The notes beneath the pieces were generated by a model. The model had not been told where the DNA came from and did no database searches. It saw only the letters and a program-made list of their open reading frames with translations. Made by a program: the position numbers and the translations under genes. Shown here piece by piece: positions 23,263-32,216 of a stretch of DNA of 64,000 nt. Within the stretch, counting starts at the first letter, position 1. Each line of letters begins with the position of its first letter. Source of the stretch: Adiantum capillus-veneris (Eukaryota; Streptophyta; Polypodiopsida; Polypodiales; Pteridaceae); NCBI GenBank assembly GCA_014529385.2, contig CM043943.1, positions 99,384,355 through 99,448,354 of the forward strand, written 5' to 3'.

Positions 23263-23621
23263 AAGTGGTTGCAAACAGACAACAATGTTGAAAATCAAGA
23301 TGTTGCTCTTGGTTTCATTGAACCTCCTCACTGCACCAATTATTGGCCATACAGACAACTGGATCACTTATGGGACGTCAATAAAGAAAACATCAGTATT
23401 CTTAAGAAGATAGTACTACTTGTGTTTTCAAGGACGAAAACTCTTCCTTAAGGGGGAAGTAATGTCAGAACAAGGGTCCTGTACCCTAAGAACTAGGTTA
23501 GTCACGGGCTACGACCAAGGGTCGAGCTAGGCAGTGTGGACACGGGATCCGTCTGGGGCAAGGGGCTAGAAGCCCGCCTATATAAAGGGAGGTTGGGAGG
23601 AGGATCTCAAGGCCTAGTTCC

Positions 23622-23943
23622 TGTAAAGAATGAGGATGCAAGAGAGCTACACAAGGCAAGCACAAAGCACACAGAGATGGAAAGCTTCGTCTTCTTCTTC
23701 ACAGAAAAGAGAGTACAAAATGACTAAGTGCTAAAGCTGAAAAGTAGCACATATGTACATGCGGTCACTAAGTGTGAACTCGCTAGAAGCGTACTAGGCT
23801 GGCACTATAAGTGTAGTCCAGCTGTAGAATCACTGGCAGAGATCCTCCGTGTCGATCACCTAACGCGCCAGTGAGTAAATGCAGTAAGCGGCCAAGACCC
23901 GTAGTGGATGCCAGCTCAAGGTGTAGAGCTCGACATCTCAACA
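23622..23943 (-). repeat. 3' LTR of the copia element
   Basis: 322 bp with TG...CA ends. A purine tract (GAGGGGGAG in element sense, 23944-23952) adjoins it. The polyprotein stop lies 28 bp inside this LTR, so the frame overlaps the LTR. Confidence 0.95.
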
Positions 23944-26900
23944 CTCCCCCTCGAGCTCTGCATGTCGCAGAGTCCAAGCATAGTCCGGAAACGTCGAAGC
24001 TTCTCAGCTCCGAGGGCCTTGGTAAAGATATCCGCTATCTGCTCCTCTGTGTTGACGTAGACCAAGTCGATGTCGCTTGCCAACACTCGCTCTCGAACGT
24101 AGTGGTAATGGACCTCTATGTGTTTGGTCCTAGCATGGAACACTGGGTTCCTAGTCAACTGCATGCTGCTGAGGTTGTCACAATGAATGAAAATCTGCTG
24201 GTCCACCTGCACTCCCAAGTCCTCAAGTAATGTGCGTAGCCAAGCTACCTCGCACGCCGCAACTGCTACACCTCTGTACTCGGCCTCTGTGCTCGATAAA
24301 GCAACCGTAGGCTGCTTTTTGCTGCTCCAAGTAACAGCAGCACTCCCAAAAGAGAACATGAAGCCACTCGTAGATCTCCTATCAACAATGCTACCTGCCC
24401 AATCTGCATCTGTATACCCATACAATGCTAATGGTGCATCTGCTGCATAGAACAATGCGTAGTCAAGAGTCCCTTGCACATACCTAAGTGTGCGTCGTAC
24501 TCCATCCAAATGTGGCTTCCTCGGAAGCTGCATGAACTGACTCTCCAAGCCTACTGTGTAACTCAAGTTTGGCCTTGTGATAGTCAAGTAGATTAGACTA
24601 CCCACCATCTTCCTGTACATATTGACATCCTCAACAACATCACCCTTCTCTGCACTCAGCTTTGCATTCACATCCAAGGGAATGGAAATCGGCTTACAAT
24701 CAGCCATACCATACTTTGACAACATGTCCAAAGCATATTGTCTCTGTGACAGCCATACACCCTCTGGAGTCCTGATCACCTCAATGCCAAGAAAGTAGCG
24801 CAACTCGCCCAAATCTTTCATTTCAAACTCCTGTTTGAGAAGACCCTTCACATGGTCAATCTCCATAGCATTGTCACCAACAATAATAAGGTCATCTACA
24901 TATATGGTAATGACCACAATCCCCACATCACTCTCACGTACATAGAGTGAATGATCAGCATAAGCTCTCCTAAAACCAATACTGACAAGATACTTGGCAA
25001 TCCTGTCATACCATGCTCTAGAGCCTTGCTTCAAACCATACAAAGCTTTAAGAAGTCTGCATACATAATCTGGGTAACCTGGATCGACATAACCAGGTGG
25101 CTGATCCATATACACTTCCTCTTGCAACTCACCATTCAAGAAGGCATTCTTTACATCCATTTGATGCATAATCCATCCTCTAGATGCAGCCACTGCTATG
25201 ACAGCTCTCACAGTCGTCATCTTTGCCACTGGAGCAAAGGTCTCCTCATAGTCTATGCCATACGTCTGTGCATAACCCTTTGCGACCAGCCTTGCCTTGT
25301 GACGCTCAATGTTACCATCAGCCTTATGCTTGGTTTTATACACCCATTTACAGCCAATAGCTTTCTTGCCACTTGGCAATGGCACCAACTCCCATGTGTC
25401 ATTTGCTTCCAATGCAGCCATCTCTTCATTCATTGCATCATCCCAATGCACATTTCCAACTGCATCCTCAAAACATGTGGGCTCCACATCCTGTATCACC
25501 TTAGCCATGTAGGCTTGGTGATGCGCTAGATACCCATCATAAGTCAATTTCTGAACTGGATTTCTGACTCTATTAGATCTGTGCGGTCCTTGGTCACTCC
25601 TTTGCCCTCTAGCATCTTCTTGTACTTTCCTTACACCAGGTGTCCTGACAGCCGGAATTCCAAATTCCTCATCAAGACTTTGTTCAGAACCATCTGAATC
25701 CATGTCTACATGTGAAAAACCTGATGATGCATCAACCATAAAGGGAGGTTCATCAACCTTTTCCTTTCCTTTTCGTGATACATTCCCTGTACCTGTTGGT
25801 GGAGTAACCTGCGTACGTAGTCTACCATTCCATGGTTTCTCAACAGAGCCACGAGAAGAGGACTCTTGTGGTCCACTCAAAACCTGTGACTGTAGCCTCA
25901 CATTTTGTACAACCACATCATCTTTTACATCAGCCCCAATAGTGCCATGTGCATTACTGTACCAGCTGCTCATCTCATCAAAGACTACATCTCTGCTCAC
26001 TCGTAATTCTCGTGTGGTAGGATTGTAGCACCTGTACCCCTTTTGTTCAAGGGAATATCCCACAAGAATACATTTCTCTGCTTTAGGATCCAATTTCCTA
26101 CGCAACTCATCTGGTACATGCACGTAAGCTATGCAGCCAAACACTTTCAAGTGTGCCAAATCAGGCTTTGTACCTGTAAACTTTTCCTCAGGTGTTACAT
26201 CATGCACCGCAGCTGTAGGTGTCCTGTTCATAATGTACACAGCTGTATTTACAGCTTCAGCCCAGAAATGATGAGGCATGTTCTTCTCATTCATCAATGC
26301 ACGCGCAACCTCTGCAATGTGCCTGTTTTTCCTTTCTGCGACCCCATTCTGCTGTGGAGTATATCTGCATGTAAACTGCCTGTGTATACCATGCATTCGC
26401 AGAAAATTTGAAAAATCATTGGAGAAGTACTCTCCCCCTCCATCTGACCTCAATGTCTTGATTTGCATATCTGTCTCCTTCTCAATCATGACTTTGAAGT
26501 CTTGAAAGTGACCAAACACTTCACTTTTGTTACGCATGAAGTAGACCCATACTTTCCTTGTATGGTCATCAATGAAAGAGACATAATACCTGCAACCATG
26601 TATACTTGCAGTATCGGTTGGACCCCAAACATCTGTGTGCACCACCTCAAGTGGCCTTTTACATACATTGCGCTCATGTGGAAATGAGCCCTTTGACTGT
26701 TTTCCAAACTGGCATGCTGCACACACTTTATGCATACCATCCACCTTGAATTTGGGCAAACCTTTTACAATCTGTTTTGATTGCATGCTGCGTAATCTCT
26801 GCTCATTGACATGGCCAATGCGTTTGTGCCAAATGTCAACATCAGCCACAACACCTGTGCCCTGTGCAAATAATGCAGCTTTTACCTCAGGCATGTCTAC

Positions 26901-28265
26901 ATTCAGCGTAAACATTCTGCCCACACATTTGCCCTCTGTGATCAGCTTACAGCCATTCTGGAAATCTTCTACATAACAGCCATTTGGATTGAAGCGAACC
27001 TGCAAACCCTGCTCAACCATTTGTCCAATAGAAACAAGATTCTTTGTAATGTTTGGGACATGAAGTACATCTGCTAAGTACTTTGATTTCCCACTCTTCG
27101 TATTTAGAGGTATGTCCCCTACATGAGCAATGGGGTGAGCTGTACCATCTCCTGTCTGCACATAGCCTGACACATCTGGTTTGCGCATATCTCTAAACCA
27201 CTCTCCACGAGACGTCATGTGATTAGAGGCACCTGAATCCACATACCAAACATCATCTTGGGTGGAATTCTCTGCAGTCATTGTATTCATTACATGCTGC
27301 ATAACAAACATGCGCTCGTTTTTGCTGTCATCTGCATCTCTGCTAGTAGATGCATAGTTGCCCCGTTCTCTCTTTCTACTTGCTTTTCCCTTTGGACAGT
27401 CACGTGACATGTGACCTCTTTCACCACAAGTCCAACATTCTCTACTATCTGGAGTATGTTGCTGCCTGCTTGATCCTGCACCACGACCTCTTTGACTCCC
27501 CCTGCCTTGAAACTGGTTTCCCCTGCCACCTGTATTGTTTTGATTTGATTGACCTCCCAGAAATTGGCCCCTGCAACCCCTTGGGCCTCGACCACGACCT
27601 CTACCTCTACCTCTGTTGGAGTTAGAATAGAAGGCCTGTTCAGAATTATTTCTGCCATGAGAAGAAGATGTGTCAAGGTTCTTCTCCTCAAGAATAAGCA
27701 TAGAAATCAAATCTTGGAACACGGGGATGTCGTCTCTTGTATTCATGGAAGACCTAAAATGTACATGCTCATCTCCTAGACCATCCAAGCATGCACGGAC
27801 AATGTCATCGTCTTCCACTGACACTTTAATAGATCCAAGAGCCTCAATGATACTCTTGATCTTCAAGGCATAATCATTGATTGAGAGGTTGTTCCTCTTA
27901 ACCTGATTTAGCTCCGACTTTAGTTGAAGCTTCCTGGCCTTGGTGTTCACCTCGAACACTCTACCTAAGTTTCTCCATGCAATGGCGGGGGTTTCAGCAT
28001 CCTGTAGATAGCCCATCATGCCATCTGTGATGCTCATAGACAGCCAATACATCACTTTGCTCTGGCCTTGTTGCCAGTCCCTCAAAGCTTTCCTTTGTTC
28101 TGCTGTAGCATTTGCCTCGGGAATCTCTGGTTCCTTTTCATTGTCTCCTTCTACATAGTCCCAATAACCTTTTCCTTTTAGGAAATTTGTTATTCTGAAC
28201 TTCCATGCAGGGTAGTTATTTTTCTCAAGCTTCTCAGTAACAATCTGACTGAAACCGTCAGACAT
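23916..28265 (-). CDS. Copia gag-pol polyprotein, intact, 1449 aa
   Basis: One uninterrupted frame. Gag (about 1-270) leads to a CCHC knuckle (CWTCGERGHMSRDC, 277-290) after an Arg/Gly-rich stretch. Protease has VDSGAS at about 342-347. Integrase follows: zinc-binding H...H...CAAC before about 520, then Asp in HTDVWGP (about 543), Asp in RSDGGGEY (about 608) and Glu in NGVAERKNR (about 645). RT has the WVYKTK and QMDVKNAFLNG blocks and YVDDL at about 1122-1126. RNase H has DADWAG (about 1286) and SSTEAEY. Order PR-IN-RT-RH is diagnostic of Ty1/copia. All main catalytic residues are present, so it may be competent. The ATG at 28265 is about 260 nt after the primer site. Confidence 0.97.
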   Translation of the reverse strand: MSDGFSQIVTEKLEKNNYPAWKFRITNFLKGKGYWDYVEGDNEKEPEIPEANATAEQRKALRDWQQGQSKVMYWLSMSITDGMMGYLQDAETPAIAWRNLGRVFEVNTKARKLQLKSELNQVKRNNLSINDYALKIKSIIEALGSIKVSVEDDDIVRACLDGLGDEHVHFRSSMNTRDDIPVFQDLISMLILEEKNLDTSSSHGRNNSEQAFYSNSNRGRGRGRGRGPRGCRGQFLGGQSNQNNTGGRGNQFQGRGSQRGRGAGSSRQQHTPDSRECWTCGERGHMSRDCPKGKASRKRERGNYASTSRDADDSKNERMFVMQHVMNTMTAENSTQDDVWYVDSGASNHMTSRGEWFRDMRKPDVSGYVQTGDGTAHPIAHVGDIPLNTKSGKSKYLADVLHVPNITKNLVSIGQMVEQGLQVRFNPNGCYVEDFQNGCKLITEGKCVGRMFTLNVDMPEVKAALFAQGTGVVADVDIWHKRIGHVNEQRLRSMQSKQIVKGLPKFKVDGMHKVCAACQFGKQSKGSFPHERNVCKRPLEVVHTDVWGPTDTASIHGCRYYVSFIDDHTRKVWVYFMRNKSEVFGHFQDFKVMIEKETDMQIKTLRSDGGGEYFSNDFSNFLRMHGIHRQFTCRYTPQQNGVAERKNRHIAEVARALMNEKNMPHHFWAEAVNTAVYIMNRTPTAAVHDVTPEEKFTGTKPDLAHLKVFGCIAYVHVPDELRRKLDPKAEKCILVGYSLEQKGYRCYNPTTRELRVSRDVVFDEMSSWYSNAHGTIGADVKDDVVVQNVRLQSQVLSGPQESSSRGSVEKPWNGRLRTQVTPPTGTGNVSRKGKEKVDEPPFMVDASSGFSHVDMDSDGSEQSLDEEFGIPAVRTPGVRKVQEDARGQRSDQGPHRSNRVRNPVQKLTYDGYLAHHQAYMAKVIQDVEPTCFEDAVGNVHWDDAMNEEMAALEANDTWELVPLPSGKKAIGCKWVYKTKHKADGNIERHKARLVAKGYAQTYGIDYEETFAPVAKMTTVRAVIAVAASRGWIMHQMDVKNAFLNGELQEEVYMDQPPGYVDPGYPDYVCRLLKALYGLKQGSRAWYDRIAKYLVSIGFRRAYADHSLYVRESDVGIVVITIYVDDLIIVGDNAMEIDHVKGLLKQEFEMKDLGELRYFLGIEVIRTPEGVWLSQRQYALDMLSKYGMADCKPISIPLDVNAKLSAEKGDVVEDVNMYRKMVGSLIYLTITRPNLSYTVGLESQFMQLPRKPHLDGVRRTLRYVQGTLDYALFYAADAPLALYGYTDADWAGSIVDRRSTSGFMFSFGSAAVTWSSKKQPTVALSSTEAEYRGVAVAACEVAWLRTLLEDLGVQVDQQIFIHCDNLSSMQLTRNPVFHARTKHIEVHYHYVRERVLASDIDLVYVNTEEQIADIFTKALGAEKLRRFRTMLGLCDMQSSRGSVEMSSSTP

Positions 28266-28519
28266 CTTGAAGCACTAAGACAAAATAGCTGCAATCTGTA
28301 AAAACCTGCAAATCTACTGAACCTGCGATCGTGGTTCCTGTAACGCTTTCTACACTCAACGAGTGTCCACAATCAAGCGTTTCACAACCACTGTACTTGT
28401 ACAGTAAATCTCTGTATACTGCACTTTGGAGACCTGTTCAGAAACTCGGCATCTGGTCGTGGATTGCGAACAAAGGGATTGTGATGCTCTTGCTCTCTTA
28501 GCCTCTCTTGCCTGCACCA

Positions 28520-28532
28520 GGCTCTAATACCA
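28520..28532 (-). promoter_or_regulatory. Copia primer binding site, initiator tRNA-Met type
   Basis: In element sense the bases after the LTR read TGGTATTAGAGCC, one mismatch from the common copia site TGGTATCAGAGCC complementary to initiator tRNA-Met. Confidence 0.85.
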
Positions 28533-28854
28533 TGTAAAGAATGAGGATGCAAGAGAGCTACACAAGGCAAGCACAAAGCACACAGAGATGGAAAGCTTCT
28601 TCTTCTTCTTCACAGAAAAGAGAGTACAAAATGACTAAGTGCTAAAGCTGAAAAGTAGCACATATGTACATGCGGTCACTAAGTGTGAACTCGCTAGAAG
28701 CGTACTAGGCTGGCACTATAAGTGTAGTACAGCTGTAGAATCACTGGCAGAGATCCTCCGTGTCGGTCACCTAACGCGCAAGTGAGTAAATGCAGTAAGC
28801 GGCCAAGACCCGTAGTGGATGCCAGCTCAAGGTGTAGAGCTCGACATCTCAACA
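28533..28854 (-). repeat. 5' LTR of the copia element
   Basis: 322 bp, nearly identical to 23622-23943. In element sense it is followed at once by the primer site at 28520-28532. Confidence 0.95.
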
Positions 28855-29530
28855 GTTCCCTAGTTCTTACAATTCTGTTCACAAGAGCACTTGCGGCCAT
28901 ACAAGAAGATCCCCCATTTTGTCCGGTACCGCGAGTAAGGACGTGGCAAGCACACGAAGCATTGCAGAAGAAGAGGCCAACATGGCTAAATTTTCCCAAG
29001 CTGCCAGCTCCAGAGAGAGGCCAAGCAACAGAAGAATACATGGTGAAAACCCTAATGGGCGCCATGACATTCTTCAAAAGTCAGCCAGATCTCTCCTCTG
29101 CCATGTTATATAAAATTTGTCGGATCCTGAGCAGACAAGAGCCCGATGGCTCTCATTTTTGGAAGGCAACAAAGGCCTCTGCTATGATCTAAGTGGGCAA
29201 CCCTCAGAGGAACTTCTTTATGGATTTTATGCCCGATGCATGTTTCTGCCCTCGCATAATATGCTCTCGTTTGAGGAGGCATTCTACACTGGCTTCTTCA
29301 CCTGGCGAACGAAGATATTTGCACCGGTGATAAGCAACCTCACGTCAAGATTTGTTGGATACTCAGCAGTGGAACTGAAAAACAGAGTCACCATGCAATT
29401 TTTGCAAGTGCCAGACAAAGAACGCAAAATCAGATACCAAAAGGCACTGGAAGCACTGAAAGACTGCCTCGCCCACCATCAACCTGAAGATTACTTCAGT
29501 CCATAAAGCTGTATCAAGGGACGACACAGG

Positions 29531-29544
29531 CGAGGAGGGGGGAA
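29531..29544 (+). promoter_or_regulatory. Polypurine tract of the 14-kb element
   Basis: CGAGGAGGGGGGAA directly precedes the 3' LTR start TGTTAG. It is the expected plus-strand primer for reverse transcription. Confidence 0.85.
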
Positions 29545-30463
29545 TGTTAGTAGCAAGCTAACGCGGACACCATTTTTCAGAGTTCTCCTTGTAAAACAAT
29601 TATTATTTTGATAAATCGAAAATATTGTAACTCCTATTTTCTTGGTAAACTTTGTAATTAATGAGCCGGGGCTACAAGCTTCCAGATTGTATCAGCCAGC
29701 CAATTCCTAGCTTTGGTAGAACTCCAGATTATTACTTTTGACCACCCAAAAACCTTGGCTAAAGTATAAAAGCCAATTTTTGTAAGTTTTTTATAAGTTT
29801 TGGATAAGAAATACATAGTGTGAGCTAATGACGCTCATCTCTCTCCTTCTCGTGCTTCCTACTCCCTCTTCGGTTGTCACATTGTGAATACGTTCATCGC
29901 ATTGCAACCGCAGGTAAGAGCTCTACGCATTGATGTAAGCCATTCATAGTATTTCATAGCTTTTGGCGTCGCCGACCTGCGGCCTAATTTCATCATAGCT
30001 AGGAATTTACACTTTTAAAACAAAAACTAAGCATAGGTGGGGTATTGGGGCATCATTGCTAAGCATTTAGATGCATTCTGGGTCGAAAACGACTAGGTCA
30101 AAAATCCACTGCTGTTAATAATTGCGATTTTGAAACTTGACCTAAAGTGGGGTTTGAGGCCATAGGCATGTGTGCTTAGGTCTTATAAGCTTGTCTTAGA
30201 AGTTTCATTATGTTTGGATGTCGTTTCATGCTCCAATGGATGTGAATTGTTTGTCGATGAGCGATTGGCTTTTGGTGATTTCAGTCACTTGAGTGTAGCT
30301 TGAGTTAGATGCGAGTTGTTAGTTGTTTTTCAAGACATTGACAACCTCTTGTAGCCTCTATGCACTAGTCGAGTTAGCTTCGTCCCATGGTTTGATAAAT
30401 TAATCGTGGTTCTCGCTAATACTGCAATAAGATAGGATGGTGAGGTTAGACATGCGTCCCATA
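29545..30463 (+). repeat. 3' LTR of the 14-kb gypsy element
   Basis: 919 bp and collinear with 8181-9081, but it retains the 20-bp block 29755-29774 that the 5' copy has lost. It is followed by GTCCA (30464-30468), the target duplication. Confidence 0.93.
29765..29771 (+). promoter_or_regulatory. TATA box in the 3' LTR
   Basis: TATAAAA in the context AAAGTATAAAAGCC, missing from the 5' LTR. If active, the 3' LTR would transcribe toward the coding region at 30725, about 950 bp downstream. Confidence 0.55.
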
Positions 30464-30724
30464 GTCCACAATTTGTGATACATTATAAGGCTATTTTCAT
30501 AATCTTTAAATTGGCTTGAGGCTAAGGTAGGATCTAGTTGTAAGATATCCAGTTACTGTCTTGCATACACAAAATGAGGATAATTTTTATCTTAGAGTTC
30601 ATTAGTATGATTCTTTTATGATTGTGAGATACCTAGCTATTGTTTGTTGAAAACTTATATGATCATGTGGTGCTCTTCTTTTTATTTATGTTTGAAGAAA
30701 CTTATATTTCTCAGTATGAAATAA
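30464..30724 (+). other. Flank with splice-acceptor-like sequence
   Basis: Begins with the GTCCA duplication. It ends with a pyrimidine-rich stretch and CTTATATTTCTCAG (acceptor at 30714) eleven bases before the ATG at 30725. This suggests the end of a 5'-UTR intron, in which case the 14-kb element sits in or beside that intron. Confidence 0.5.
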
Positions 30725-31940
30725 ATGGCAGGATTAAGATCTTATAGGAGGAAGAGGCAGAAAATAGATCCCGAGCGCATCGCTGGCCAAGGAAACGTTC
30801 CGAGAAGACTTTCGGAGATGTTAAAAACTTCTATGAAGAGGAATATAGACTTCACAGAACCCATTGATATATCTGGTGCAGAGCCTGCCATGAGTTTGGA
30901 GGAGCTTGATATTGATCCATCTGCCAAAATGGAGACCCCTTCTACTCCAAAATTTACTTTATTGAACTCACTTAAGAGAGAGGTGGATTTTTCAGCACCT
31001 AGTTTGCAGAGTGCCCAGTGTGTTGCAACAATCCCAAAAAAAGAAGAGGCAGTTATTTATGAGGACCCTACAGTTAGATTTTTCACTTTCTTCTGGGGCT
31101 GGTGATAAGTTTGACTTGGTCTCCTGCATTTTTAATGCTCCATTTAATCTTGATGCGTTTATAGCTGAACAGAGTGAACACTTGAAGCTAGAACGAGAGA
31201 AGTTTGAGCTTCATACTCAAAAGGGTAGGGTTAATGGTGGTAGTCCATTTAAAAGATTGTGATACTATAAGACAGTCTTTCAAGAAGTACAATCAACTGT
31301 CTCTTATGTACAGAGCCCATTGGTGCAGCTTACATGAACGGGAGTGCAAGCTGGTTCAAGAATCCTTTGGATTTCTAATGTTTTTAAATGGATTATTTAC
31401 AAGTCTTATGAAAGATCCTAATGAGGTCTTGGAGAAACACGATATACCAGCAGATGAAAAAGAGGATGAGGATGAGGAATACATTGAAGTGGCGGACATT
31501 GATCTTGAAGAAGAAGTAAAAGAGGTGAAACGAAGCAAACTTCTCTTAGTGAAAACCTCAGAAATCAAGCTACCTCTAGATGTGTCAGGTTTCAATGAGC
31601 GGCAAGCCACCTAAATGCTACCATGTGTGCCAGAGTTTAAATTTGGATATCGGTCATACATTTTTCTTCATGATATACAAAGTATTTTTTGCTTGCAGGA
31701 GGACTTTGCACTGGCCATTATCTCCAAGTATCAGGAGGAGAGGAATGGATTTGTTTCAGATGACAATAGTGATGACGAGGCAATGGAGATCTCCAGTAAC
31801 CCACTAGACTGCCTTAAACTGTGCTTTGAAAATGTAAAAAAGTATAAAGAAATCCTTCCAAATGAAGCCACATTTCAAACTATCCAAAATAATCTCAAGC
31901 CATCAACTAGTAATAAGGATATGGAGGATTGGTTTAAGTG
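30725..31940 (+). pseudogene. Unrecognised coding region, possible host gene, two frameshifts
   Basis: The ATG at 30725 opens a basic N-terminus (RSYRRKRQKIDPERI). Two related phrases follow, KRNIDFTEP and KREVDFSAP. A frame change near 31075 leads to VSCIFNAPFNLDAF and a helical ELHTQK end. Another near 31255 leads to a stretch with MYRAHWCSLHERECKLVQES and a very acidic block (31440-31530). An acceptor TTTGCTTGCAG at about 31700 starts a last exon ending at TGA 31938-31940 (DMEDWFK). The sequence is coding-like and not transposon-like. No family is recognised. The indels mean a pseudogene or assembly errors. The acidic blocks and repeated DFSAP-type phrases suggest a disordered nuclear protein, as inference only. 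Confidence 0.5.
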
Positions 31941-31948
31941 ACCAGCAC

Positions 31949-32134
<186 letters not shown>

Positions 32135-32216
32135 CTTTTGTTCGCAATCACTTTCTTCGTCGTCGAAGAAGACAGTTCCGTGGCAGGGATGCAGCTCTAG
32201 GACAATATCTTCCTAG

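Larger units (their letters stand above)
21600..23462 (+). repeat. R-family internal repeat, copy 1
   Basis: Matches 35190-37102 with scattered substitutions and indels, ending in the same purine-rich run TTAAGGGGG(A/G)AG just before TGTCAG. Short open stretches exist but are not conserved in frame between the two copies, so I treat it as non-coding. Two internal tandem duplications are present here and absent from copy 2. Confidence 0.8.
23622..28854 (-). mobile_element. Young Ty1/copia retrotransposon
   Basis: LTRs 23622-23943 and 28533-28854, each 322 bp, differ at four positions. Perfect 5-bp duplications GTTCC lie at 23617-23621 and 28855-28859. Minus-strand order is 5' LTR (28533-28854), primer site, one intact gag-pol frame, purine tract, 3' LTR. 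It is the most recent insertion of the nest and the only structurally complete element in the window. Confidence 0.97.
20696..28871 (+). mobile_element. Second-level insertion (R family), itself split by copia
   Basis: Bounded by perfect 5-bp duplications ATTCT (20691-20695, 28872-28876) and by TGT...ACA termini. Removing it restores the reading frame of the host element's 3' ORF, which confirms the boundaries. Without the copia it is about 2.9 kb and has no recognisable pol, so it is non-autonomous. The right end is a short LTR-like block, but the left end (TGTAGAATAAGC) does not match it. Either the left terminus was replaced by recombination or this is not an ordinary LTR element. A second copy of its right 1.9 kb lies at 35190-37278. 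Confidence 0.8.
23463..28871 (+). repeat. Short 3' LTR-like block of the R family, copia inserted
   Basis: 23463-23621 plus 28860-28871, about 171 bp when the copia is removed. It starts TGTCAGAACAAGGG and ends CTTACA. A purine tract lies just upstream and TATATAAA at 23579-23586. Compare 37103-37278 (176 bp), which starts TGTCAGGACAAGGG and ends CTTACA. Confidence 0.7.
20577..29509 (+). pseudogene. 3' accessory ORF of the 14-kb element, split by insertion
   Basis: The ATG at 20577 opens a frame that reaches the ATTCT target site at 20691-20695. Skipping the inserted 20696-28871 and one duplicate ATTCT, the same frame continues from 28877 to 29192 with no stop. One frameshift near 29110-29150 then gives a further 120 or so codons ending at 29506, just before the purine tract. 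The total would be about 250 residues: a basic Ser/Thr-rich N-terminus, a Pro-rich middle, then a mixed helical C-terminal half (YGFYARCMFLPSH, FFTWRTKIFAPVI). I see no membrane segment or known domain. By position it corresponds to the env-like or extra frames of large plant gypsy elements; function unknown. Confidence 0.65.
8181..30463 (+). mobile_element. Ty3/gypsy LTR retrotransposon with nested insertions
   Basis: Two related LTRs start TGTTAGTAGC (8181 and 29545). The 5' LTR ends TCCCACA at 9081 and the 3' LTR ends TCCCATA at 30463. The flanks carry a perfect 5-bp duplication GTCCA (8176-8180, 30464-30468). A primer site matching tRNA-Asp follows the 5' LTR, and a purine tract precedes the 3' LTR. 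Without the nested 20696-28871 insertion the element is about 14.1 kb. Order: leader with palindromic repeats, gag, retropepsin, RT, RNase H, two H2C2 heads, integrase core, second retropepsin, 3' accessory frame. The tRNA-Asp site and a 3' extra frame recall Athila-type elements, but I cannot place the lineage. All coding parts are broken. Confidence 0.95.

Noticed and set aside
24951-26740. Plus-strand open frames opposite the copia polyprotein
   Set aside because: They are antisense shadows of an intact minus-strand coding sequence and show no domain.
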